Shown piece by piece: positions 6,031 through 12,250 of a stretch of DNA of 12,250 nucleotides. The translations under genes and the position numbers were made by a program. This DNA comes from JBFYKJ01 sp041306005. Lineage in GTDB: Archaea > Altiarchaeota > Altiarchaeia > JAFGQM01. Within the stretch, counting starts at the first letter, position 1. Every line of letters starts with the position of its first letter. Location: positions 1 through 12,250 of the forward strand of contig JBFYKJ010000105.1 of the NCBI GenBank assembly GCA_041306005.1. Direction: 5' to 3'. The notes beneath the pieces are model-generated. The model was not told the origin of the DNA, did no database searches, and saw only the letters and a program-made list of their open reading frames with translations.

Positions 6031-8082
6031 CTACTTTGTCTTGCCGACGAGGTTCATGTGATCGAAGATGAATGTATGTGAGGAATCCCCCCAGACTGCA
6101 CCGCCGATGTAAGCGCTGGTGACCCTCCAATGCGATAAGTCCTTGTCCATGCCCGACGGACCCTGTTGTATGACACGTTTCATTAACGGCAGCATGTCAA
6201 AGCTGTATTCATGACGGCTTGAGGAGATTTGCGGCTCGTCGTAGTCCTCTATGGAGACTGACGACCCGAATTTAGGTGCAGTCTTGAAGAACCATGAGGT
6301 GTGGCTGCGCTTGTCAAGGTTTATCTGGTAGAACAAGGTCTGACTGTTGAATGGATTGTTGAGGACGACAGACGCTATCACCTGCCTTTGGTTTGTGTGG
6401 CACCCGGCGCGCCCAACGTGCGATGACTTGAGGCTTGCTGCAAACTCGTATCTCAGAGAGCTCAGCTCCGAGAGGGGGGGGCTCTCGTCCTGGCTGATGA
6501 AGCCGGGGGGGTAGTCGGGGTAATTCTTTGTCACGGGTGAGATGAAGATGTCGTACTCGACGCCGCAAGGCAGATCGGTGCCGTCGTGGTAAACCTCCGC
6601 CTGGTATGTCCCGTCGTTCATCGGCACCCAGCAGACCCTTACACTCTTATTTACAAGGCGCCAGTCGGCGGCCCCTATGCAGTTGCCTTGCCCTTCTCTC
6701 AGGCTGGCTGACGTCAGCGTATATGGGAGCGGCCCGTTCTCAGACCCGGTCCAGCCCCACTGGGCGATGCGCCACTTAGGCTGCGCACCTGACTCTTCGG
6801 AGTCCCCAACCGGGCCCCATAACGTCCTGTCGGGTATAGGCGGGCTTATCCACACCCCATCGATACTCGGGCCCGGGTCTGTGTAATACGAGAATGTGCC
6901 CTGCAGCGGCTTCTTCCACCCATTGGGGGTGCAGTAGTAGGTATCCCCGCCGCACGCCATTATGTCATCGCCGCCGTAGCTTTCGCACCTTCCGCTCGGG
7001 ACGCCCTCGCACCCCATCTTCTTGCACTTGGGGCACGCAGTCCATCCCCAGCCCTCGTCATTCATGTTCCTGCACCAGTATTCCTTGCCGCCGAATACCA
7101 GCGTGTCGTTGCAGTCGACGTTCGCGTTGCAGGGGTATTTCTCCCACCCACTTGCCGTGCAGGACAGGAGCTTGTCCTCGCAGAGCATCTCGGTGCCCGT
7201 GGTGTACTTCTCACGGGAGGCGCCGGAGCCCTTGCATGTCGCTTCGCTGTTGCATTGCGGGCACTTGTGCCACTTCCAGCCGGTGTTATTGATGTTGCGG
7301 CACCAGTAGGTCTCCTTGCCGGCGGTGATAGTCGAGTCGCATCCCGTAGTGGGCCCGCACTTCTCCCACTTGAGCTTGTCTGTGCAAATGTATTCCCTGT
7401 TGCCGCAGTATGCGCGGTTGCCGGCGTCGCCGCTCGCGCCGCACGTAGCGTCCCATTTCCTTTTGGTCACCCACTTAAAGCCCTCCCCCATGTCCCTGCA
7501 GAGCCTTTCGTCGGTGCTGTTGCTAAAGCCGGGTATGCCGTCGCTGTCATACCCCATGTCGCAAAGCGTGAGTTCGCTGCAGACGCATGCGTCTGACTCG
7601 CGCCTAAGCTCGCTGTCCGTCTGCCCGTCGCAGTCGTTGTCAATGCCGTCGTGGCAGATTTCAAACGCCGACTGCTGGCAATCCGGGCACTTGCGGGTCG
7701 ACTTGTACATTCCGCCCAAGAGGCCCGTGAGGCAGTCGTAGTCGTCGCGTGTAAGGAAAGTGTCGTTGTTTACGTCCGCGCAGTCGTCATCCGAGCCGTC
7801 CGGTGGCGAACCGGTCGATTGGAGGCTATCGAGTATATCCTGCAAGTCTTCTAAATCGTCGCTTGTCCAGGTGCCGTCGCAGAGGTCGGACTGTTGCGCT
7901 AGAGCCGCGGCCACGCCCGTGGAGTCCATCGAAACGTCCTCCGAAGAAACGTTAGTCGCGGGCTGCGCAGCCGGGGCCGAGGGCTGCGAACTGTAAACAT
8001 ACAAACCCGTCCCTACGGCTGCAGTTACGACCGCGGCTGCGATGAGCGCCGTCGTCATGGATACCTGGCCTTTGCGGATCAT
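6031..8082 (-). CDS. Class III signal surface protein with dockerin-like, MopE-type and WCR repeat modules (683 residues)
   Basis: ATG start at 8082. The N-terminus MIRKGQVSMTTALIAAAVV has the K-G-Q processing site and a hydrophobic helix, but Thr10 replaces the usual Glu. Residues 66-128 resemble a dockerin. The second half has a good calcium loop (D103-x-N105-x-D107 with Asp at position 12, then a C-x-L-x-x-L-L helix); the first half is degenerate. Residues 140-158 carry EICHDGIDNDCDGQTD, the signature of MopE-type metal-binding repeats. Residues 193-391 hold three WCR/GWxW modules (starts near 195, 260 and 336). The C-terminal ~290 residues look like a beta-sandwich, ending W-x-V-x-x-x-Y-I-G-x-x-V-W and FDHMNLV, as often seen in jelly-roll glycan-binding domains. 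Probably a surface protein for docking or carbohydrate binding (inference). Confidence 0.9.
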   Translation of the reverse strand: MIRKGQVSMTTALIAAAVVTAAVGTGLYVYSSQPSAPAAQPATNVSSEDVSMDSTGVAAALAQQSDLCDGTWTSDDLEDLQDILDSLQSTGSPPDGSDDDCADVNNDTFLTRDDYDCLTGLLGGMYKSTRKCPDCQQSAFEICHDGIDNDCDGQTDSELRRESDACVCSELTLCDMGYDSDGIPGFSNSTDERLCRDMGEGFKWVTKRKWDATCGASGDAGNRAYCGNREYICTDKLKWEKCGPTTGCDSTITAGKETYWCRNINNTGWKWHKCPQCNSEATCKGSGASREKYTTGTEMLCEDKLLSCTASGWEKYPCNANVDCNDTLVFGGKEYWCRNMNDEGWGWTACPKCKKMGCEGVPSGRCESYGGDDIMACGGDTYYCTPNGWKKPLQGTFSYYTDPGPSIDGVWISPPIPDRTLWGPVGDSEESGAQPKWRIAQWGWTGSENGPLPYTLTSASLREGQGNCIGAADWRLVNKSVRVCWVPMNDGTYQAEVYHDGTDLPCGVEYDIFISPVTKNYPDYPPGFISQDESPPLSELSSLRYEFAASLKSSHVGRAGCHTNQRQVIASVVLNNPFNSQTLFYQINLDKRSHTSWFFKTAPKFGSSVSIEDYDEPQISSSRHEYSFDMLPLMKRVIQQGPSGMDKDLSHWRVTSAYIGGAVWGDSSHTFIFDHMNLVGKTK
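6910..7506 (-). repeat. Three WCR/GWxW modules in the 683-residue protein
   Basis: Residues about 193-391 contain LCRDMGEGFKWV, YWCRNINNTGWKW and YWCRNMNDEGWGW. Each is followed by Cys pairs and a closing C-T/E-D or CT-x-x-GW element. The first copy is closest to those in the giant protein (GEGF-WVTK and C-D-L-W-C). Confidence 0.85.
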
Positions 8083-8117
8083 GGGGGTGAAATTACTTAG
8101 GTATGAGAGATAAAAAG
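8083..8117 (-). promoter_or_regulatory. Promoter of the 683-residue gene
   Basis: On the minus strand CCTTTTTATC (8109-8118) is followed by CTAAGTAATT (8091-8100), a one-mismatch version of the element in the giant and pilin-like gene promoters, 18 bases away. The ATG at 8082 follows a C-rich run. The predicted transcript start is near 8087, leaving a leader of about 5 bases without a Shine-Dalgarno. Confidence 0.6.
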
Positions 8118-8119
8118 GC

Positions 8120-8131
8120 GTGAGCGCTCAC
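8120..8131. promoter_or_regulatory. 12-bp palindrome at the end of the 941-residue gene
   Basis: GTGAGCGCTCAC is a perfect palindrome that overlaps the stop codon of the upstream gene and sits just before the TATA-like box of the next. With no loop it is a poor hairpin terminator; an operator is possible but unsupported. Confidence 0.2.
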
Positions 8132-10953
8132 TCAAAGAAGCTCTTCCCCTCCGCGACCGCATCGTCAAAGTCGCCTACGAACGCCCACCAGTTGCGCATC
8201 TTCTGCGCGCCCGAATAGAGCATGTTGCCCTTGCCGGGCACATTCTCCATCCACCAGACCTTGTAGGCGAGGCCGCCGTCCGAGATGCAGCCTGGCTGGG
8301 TATAGACCGCGCCGGTTTCGGTGAATACGTTCTTCCACGCCAGGCAGGTGATATTCGTCTTCGCCCCGGTGCCGGCGGGCGTCCAGTCCTCGCAGTCAGA
8401 CAATGCAGGCGTCGTTATCATCCAGTTGTACTCCGGCCACGGCAGGAACTGCATGCCGTTGGGCGTCACGTGGCACCAGCCGCAGCGGTAGTACGGCTGG
8501 CCCGGGCCGGACGGGCCGATGAAGGATCCGTCAAAAAGGACCTGGTTGACGTACTTGAAGACTATCTCTATGTGGTGGATGTGGTTCTCAAGTGCCATGC
8601 CAAGCTCCCTGCCGTAGTTGTAGTCGTAGACCGTGTAGGTGTGGCCGCAAAGCGGGAGGTCCATCCAGCCGTTGCCGAACGCGCCGCTCGGGCCCCTCTG
8701 GAACGACTCGACGGGGGCGACAAGCGGCGGGTACGCATCGTTGTGATACATCCAGACCCACACCTCCTTGACCCCGTGGTTGTCGACATAGTCGCATACG
8801 TCAACGTAGTCGGTGAGCAAGAGCCTGTGGTGGACGCTATACGCGACGTTGTTCCTGGAAAAGCTGACCTTTGCGCCGGGTATCGGCGAGCCCACGAAGA
8901 CGTCGAAGATGTTCAGCTGGTTCCCATAGTTCTCGTCCATGATTATCTTTATGTAGCGGGCAGTGACGTTGCTGAATGAATACCTCCTTGGGCATATGCT
9001 ATGGTGGTCGGGTGCCCATTCCCCGGGGCCGCAATAGACTTTGGTCGTCTGGGTGAGGAGAGTCACCTGTTCGCCCGCGAACGCGCCGGTGCCGGACGCC
9101 TCCACACGGTATTTCGCCGGATAGTCGACGTTCCAGAAGTAGATTGTTATATTGTTGATGGTCCGGTTGGCCCGCATGTCTATCAGCATGTAGTCCCCGA
9201 TGCTCACGGTGTTGAGCTGCCAGAGCTGGTAATATGGCGCCATGCCGTCAAATGAGTCCGAGAGGGCGGTCGGGACCGGCTCGAGGTATTCCTTGTGCTC
9301 GTAGATGCTGTAGTCCAGCGACGGTGTCGCGCCCGGGTCCTTATAGCCGTGGTAAGTGCTGCCCCGCTCGAGCGCGTCCATCAGGCGCTGGCGGAGCGTG
9401 GAGATCCTGCCCCTCACATACTGCACGGTATTGCCCTCGTGCAAAAAGGCGTCGTCGCTCGTAATCGAGATGTCCACCAAATTCGGGTTGTCGGGCTTTG
9501 GGGGTATGAAAGACAGGGAAAGGACGGGCACGTCATATGTCTCGCCCTCCGGCACGCACAAGCAGGATGCCCCGCTCGGCACGCACCTCATCCCGGCGCC
9601 GCACGCGCCCAAACAGTAGGGCACCTGCGCATCTGCGCATTCCGGGGTTATGCACGTGCAGCTCGCGGGGGAGCATACCTTCCCGCCGTCGGCGAAACAC
9701 GCCGTGTCGTTGTCGCACTCCTCGCCGCTGTTGATCACTAAGTCGCCGAGAACGCATCCGGGGCACGCCCCGCAGTCGGCGGGGCAGGAGGAGCAGCTCT
9801 CGCCAGCTGAGCACTTATCGTCGCCGCAGCCCCCGTCCATGCGGCTGCAGCCGAGGATGTCGGCATCGGCCGCGTCCGGGTTGCAGTGCGTCCCTTCCGG
9901 GCACGGGACCGCGCAGTCCGGGCACTCGCAGTTCTCGCCCAAAGCGAGGTTGCATATGCCGTCGCCGCATCCATCCTTGACGCACGCGCAGCCCGCCTGC
10001 CCGGAGACACAGAGCTCGCCTTCGGGGCATTCCCCGGCGCACGCCTCGTCTCCCGGGGCACCGCAAGAAGCATTATCCGGCACGCATGAGCAAGAGGTCT
10101 TAGCCGCGTTCGGCATGCAGGAATAACCTGTTTGGCAGTCGTCGATTGGGCATGCAGATTTATCCAGCTGGCTTGAGCAGCTATATCCCTGCGGGGCCAA
10201 AGGCTCCTGGGGCGCTTCCTCCTTGCAGTCCTCGGGACAATTGCATTCGTTTTCCCCGGCGCCGCACGCGCCGTTGCCGCATGCCGCGCAGACGGTGCCT
10301 GTGCACGGCCTGCACCCTTGGGCAGTAAGGGATGAACACGCTAAGCCGCTAAGGCCAAAGCAGCAGGAATCGCCGGTTTGCAGCCCCCCTCCCTCGGCTA
10401 CGCACGGCCTTTGGGCGCACGAGCCGTTGGCGCATATCATCCCGGCAGCGCAGTCGCCGTCTGAGAGGCATTCGGGGACCTCCTCGCGCTCAAGGAGGCA
10501 TGCCGCGTAGGAGTCATATACCGTGAACGTCCTGTTGGCGTATTCCCCGGGCACCGGGTTGGAGGTCTGTATGCATGTGTAGCCGTCGCATTGGCTAACG
10601 CCCGAGACCTCAAAGCACGGGTTCACCCCGAGGCCGTTGCCGGAAGAAACTGCAAAACCCACATCCGCCTTGACGACGTTGCCGCTTATCCCCATGGGCG
10701 TGAAGGTGCCGACTACCCGTGTGGGCGCCGCTTCGGCCAAAGCCTTGGAAGGCGCCTGCGGGTAGAATGCAAGTACGGCAAAGGCTATTATCGTCAATGC
10801 CGCCACGAAGATGATATACGGCTTTAGGCTGCGGTGGTAGGGGGTCACAACCGGGGCATATTCAGCAGGTTCAGGCTTCACGGGAGCCTTGCGCAGGGCG
10901 GATGCAGTATCGGCGATCTTTTCCGAATCGGCTTTGCCCGAAGTCTTGTCCAT
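8128..10953 (-). CDS. Membrane-anchored Cys-rich protein with discoidin-like domain (941 residues)
   Basis: ATG start at 10953. A charged N-terminus of about 44 residues precedes one membrane helix (about 45-64), so it should be a type II protein with its bulk outside. Residues 110-180 are an NPCFE/YDS-ACL module shared with the giant protein. Residues 180-470 are Cys-rich, with three CGxGxC-GE-C-DC knots (about 225-243, 329-347, 376-394) and three six-Cys modules (259-290, 297-324, 439-466). From about 475 a globular part starts. Residues about 566-688 look like an F5/8 type C (discoidin) domain: a beta pattern with YRVEAS and ARYIKI and an ending FDVFV. This sits inside a second domain marked by EVWVWMYHND, NYGRELGMALENHIHHIE and NWWAFVGDFDDA. 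The last part is reminiscent of secreted bacterial and fungal proteins of unknown function. Likely glycan or surface binding (inference). There is no class III motif. Confidence 0.9.
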   Translation of the reverse strand: MDKTSGKADSEKIADTASALRKAPVKPEPAEYAPVVTPYHRSLKPYIIFVAALTIIAFAVLAFYPQAPSKALAEAAPTRVVGTFTPMGISGNVVKADVGFAVSSGNGLGVNPCFEVSGVSQCDGYTCIQTSNPVPGEYANRTFTVYDSYAACLLEREEVPECLSDGDCAAGMICANGSCAQRPCVAEGGGLQTGDSCCFGLSGLACSSLTAQGCRPCTGTVCAACGNGACGAGENECNCPEDCKEEAPQEPLAPQGYSCSSQLDKSACPIDDCQTGYSCMPNAAKTSCSCVPDNASCGAPGDEACAGECPEGELCVSGQAGCACVKDGCGDGICNLALGENCECPDCAVPCPEGTHCNPDAADADILGCSRMDGGCGDDKCSAGESCSSCPADCGACPGCVLGDLVINSGEECDNDTACFADGGKVCSPASCTCITPECADAQVPYCLGACGAGMRCVPSGASCLCVPEGETYDVPVLSLSFIPPKPDNPNLVDISITSDDAFLHEGNTVQYVRGRISTLRQRLMDALERGSTYHGYKDPGATPSLDYSIYEHKEYLEPVPTALSDSFDGMAPYYQLWQLNTVSIGDYMLIDMRANRTINNITIYFWNVDYPAKYRVEASGTGAFAGEQVTLLTQTTKVYCGPGEWAPDHHSICPRRYSFSNVTARYIKIIMDENYGNQLNIFDVFVGSPIPGAKVSFSRNNVAYSVHHRLLLTDYVDVCDYVDNHGVKEVWVWMYHNDAYPPLVAPVESFQRGPSGAFGNGWMDLPLCGHTYTVYDYNYGRELGMALENHIHHIEIVFKYVNQVLFDGSFIGPSGPGQPYYRCGWCHVTPNGMQFLPWPEYNWMITTPALSDCEDWTPAGTGAKTNITCLAWKNVFTETGAVYTQPGCISDGGLAYKVWWMENVPGKGNMLYSGAQKMRNWWAFVGDFDDAVAEGKSFFE

Positions 10954-11040
10954 TGTCAGCGGAGCCTGCTTGTGCCTGGATTAATCTACCGGGCTTAGGA
11001 TATAAAACGCGGGTAGAAGGCTGAAATCTTATAAACCAAA
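10954..11040 (-). promoter_or_regulatory. Promoter region of the 941-residue gene with two TATA-like boxes
   Basis: On the minus strand there are two candidate boxes: TTTATAAG (about 11028-11036) and GTTTTATATC (10999-11008). The nearer one predicts a transcript start near 10977 and a leader of about 24 bases, longer than in the other genes here. No Shine-Dalgarno and no ACTAAGTAGT element was seen. Confidence 0.5.
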
Positions 11041-11068
11041 GGCCGCCATGAGCTATTGAGCGGCGGCC
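11041..11068 (-). terminator. GC-rich hairpin after the glycoside hydrolase gene
   Basis: GGCCGCC and GGCGGCC form a perfect 7-bp stem with a 14-base loop, in which GCT/AGC can extend pairing. It starts 5 bases past the stop codon at 11074 and is followed on the minus strand by TTTGGTTTATAAG. Placement favours a terminator or mRNA end; archaeal termination relies mostly on T tracts, and the one here is interrupted. Confidence 0.45.
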
Positions 11069-11073
11069 GTAAG

Positions 11074-12250
11074 CTATTGGGCAGAGTATAACCCGACGAG
11101 CACGTCGTACCGCTCGTGCTTTATCTCCCTGTAGCCGGTGACCATTCCCAAAACGTCGTCGTTCGAAAGCTGGCCCTTCCACCAGACGTCGCTGTATTCC
11201 AAGAAGCACCCGCCGGCGTGCTGTTTTGAAAGGGCCCAGTGGCCCGGGGCCTGCTCGATGATATGGCCGTATTCCGCGATCATGTAAGCCCTGCCCTCTG
11301 GCGGGGCCGGCTGGAAGGACGAGAGGATGTCCCCGGCGGGATGGGTGTATGCCTGGGGCCCTATTATGTCCGCGTCCAGGTTGCTGAAGTCGACATCCTC
11401 ACCGACGTATTTTGCGTAGAGTATAGGCTTGCCGCTGATGCCCTTCAAGTGGGCGTACAGCCGGTTGAGGTATTCGTTTATGTCCACGGTCCACGTGAAC
11501 CATCCCTGGTTCCACTCCCCGTGGACCTCGTTCCCAACTGACCATCCGAGCAGTGCGGGGTGGCCGCCGAACTTCTCCGCCAGCCTGCCGAGTGTCTTCT
11601 TCGCCACCTCCAGGTCCTGCCAGTCGCACTTGAGCTGGTGGCCGGGCGTAGACGGGTCCTCGTCCTCGAAATCCTCTTCCTGGACCCAGTAGCCTATGAA
11701 GACCTTCATGCCGTTCTGCTGCGCGAAGTCGAGCATCTGGGTTATCGCCCAGTCCGGGAGGTCCCCTTGCACTATCTCGTTTTCCTCGGGCACGGCGCTC
11801 CAGCCCGTCACGCCGTCCATGTTCTTGTCATGCCAGGAGCCGGCCGCGTAAGTCCGTATGGTGTTGGCCCCTGCGCCCTTCATCGTCTCCAGGTCGTGCC
11901 GTATGACCTCCCACGTCTGTATCTTCCCGTCCCCGCTGTAGTCCCGGACGCGGGTCACGCCGCCTGAAGTGACCTTTGATGTAACATCGTCATATTCCCC
12001 GGGGAAGGGCTCGTGCAGGTACGGGTCCGGGCCCGTCCCCGCGAGCCATGGCGCGTAGGTTATGCCCTTGATTAAGAACTTGTCGCCGTCTAGGTATAGC
12101 GAGCCGCCGGATATTGTTATCGCCCCTGCGGCTGTTGAAGCGGCCCAGCCGGCCGCAGTGCATGAATACTCGCCCCCGGCGGCCTGGACAGTGGCGCCGA
12201 CGTTGGACTGCGAGCACGCTGCCCACACCTGGGAGTCCGCGCACAGGTGG
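11074..12250 (-). CDS. C-terminal part of a Cys-rich protein ending in a clan GH-A-like glycoside hydrolase domain
   Basis: The frame is open to the right edge (about 391 residues visible), so the N-terminus is missing. The GTG at 12228 is not a credible start because the reading frame and a WCR-type module continue upstream. The visible product begins with CADSQVWAACSQ then EYSCTAAGW, matching a repeat unit of the giant protein. A TIM-barrel-like domain follows: LYLDGDKFLIKGITYAPW, then GANTIRTYAAGSWHD, then GWSVGNEVHGEW, then YMIAEYGH. By comparison with clan GH-A (GH2, GH5 and relatives), the Glu of GNE (codon 11527-11529) would be the acid/base and the Glu of AEYG (codon 11272-11274) the nucleophile. 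An EF-hand-like loop, DYSGDGKIQTWE, lies at 11908-11943. The exact family and substrate are unknown; the enzyme is probably extracellular, like its neighbours. Confidence 0.88.
   Translation of the reverse strand, partial: HLCADSQVWAACSQSNVGATVQAAGGEYSCTAAGWAASTAAGAITISGGSLYLDGDKFLIKGITYAPWLAGTGPDPYLHEPFPGEYDDVTSKVTSGGVTRVRDYSGDGKIQTWEVIRHDLETMKGAGANTIRTYAAGSWHDKNMDGVTGWSAVPEENEIVQGDLPDWAITQMLDFAQQNGMKVFIGYWVQEEDFEDEDPSTPGHQLKCDWQDLEVAKKTLGRLAEKFGGHPALLGWSVGNEVHGEWNQGWFTWTVDINEYLNRLYAHLKGISGKPILYAKYVGEDVDFSNLDADIIGPQAYTHPAGDILSSFQPAPPEGRAYMIAEYGHIIEQAPGHWALSKQHAGGCFLEYSDVWWKGQLSNDDVLGMVTGYREIKHERYDVLVGLYSAQ

Noticed and set aside
8470..9741. Plus-strand open frames of about 150-170 codons opposite the 941-residue gene
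   Set aside because: They are Val/Arg/Ala-rich shadows of a GC-rich coding strand and lack promoter signals or domains. The opposing frame shows clear discoidin-like and Cys-rich features.
12139..12228. GTG at 12228 as the start of the glycoside hydrolase gene
   Set aside because: The same frame continues to the edge, and the residues on both sides of it form one shared module with the giant protein. There is no TATA-like box in the right place.

Overview
The window looks archaeal and is almost fully packed with large cell-surface proteins, all encoded on the minus strand. The archaeal call rests on two things. Three products open with class III (pilin-type) signal peptides of the form K-G-Q-x-S/A-x-E followed by a hydrophobic stretch. 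In addition, TATA-like boxes of the form TTTTTATC lie about 25-35 bases before the start codons, with no Shine-Dalgarno sequence between. The lineage cannot be fixed from this sequence. A DPANN-type archaeon or a methanogen relative are both possible (inference).

Layout from right to left, which is the direction of transcription: (1) the 3' end of a gene whose product ends in a clan GH-A-like glycoside hydrolase domain, entering from the right edge and stopping at 11074, followed by a GC-rich hairpin; (2) a 941-residue membrane-anchored Cys-rich protein with a discoidin-like domain (8128-10953); (3) a 683-residue class III signal protein with dockerin-like, MopE-type and Cys/Trp repeat modules (6031-8082); (4) a 327-residue membrane-anchored Cys-rich protein (4992-5975); (5) a 155-residue pilin-like protein with a Thr-Glu-Pro-Gly repeat and a C-terminal membrane segment (4455-4922); (6) the first ~1470 residues of a giant Cys-rich protein that runs off the left edge (1-4412). 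Genes 2 to 6 each appear to have their own promoter, with very short or absent 5' leaders. No intergenic stretch exceeds about 120 bases, and I found no RNA gene, insertion sequence or CRISPR array.

The main result is that these proteins share a set of Cys-rich modules in different orders and behind different anchors. An NPCFE/YDS-ACL module is shared by genes 2 and 6. A WCR-GWxW module is shared by 1, 3 and 6. A GWC-VxIGxxxYC module is shared by 4 and 6. A six-Cys module is shared by 2, 4 and 6. CGxGxC-GE-CPxDC knots occur in 2 and 6. The giant protein also carries two internal tandem duplications. Three of the genes share a promoter element (ACTAAGTAGT-like) at a fixed distance from the TATA box. 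I read this as one co-regulated locus of mosaic surface proteins, probably acting outside the cell in adhesion, glycan binding or glycan processing. The function is inferred and the system is not one I recognise by name.
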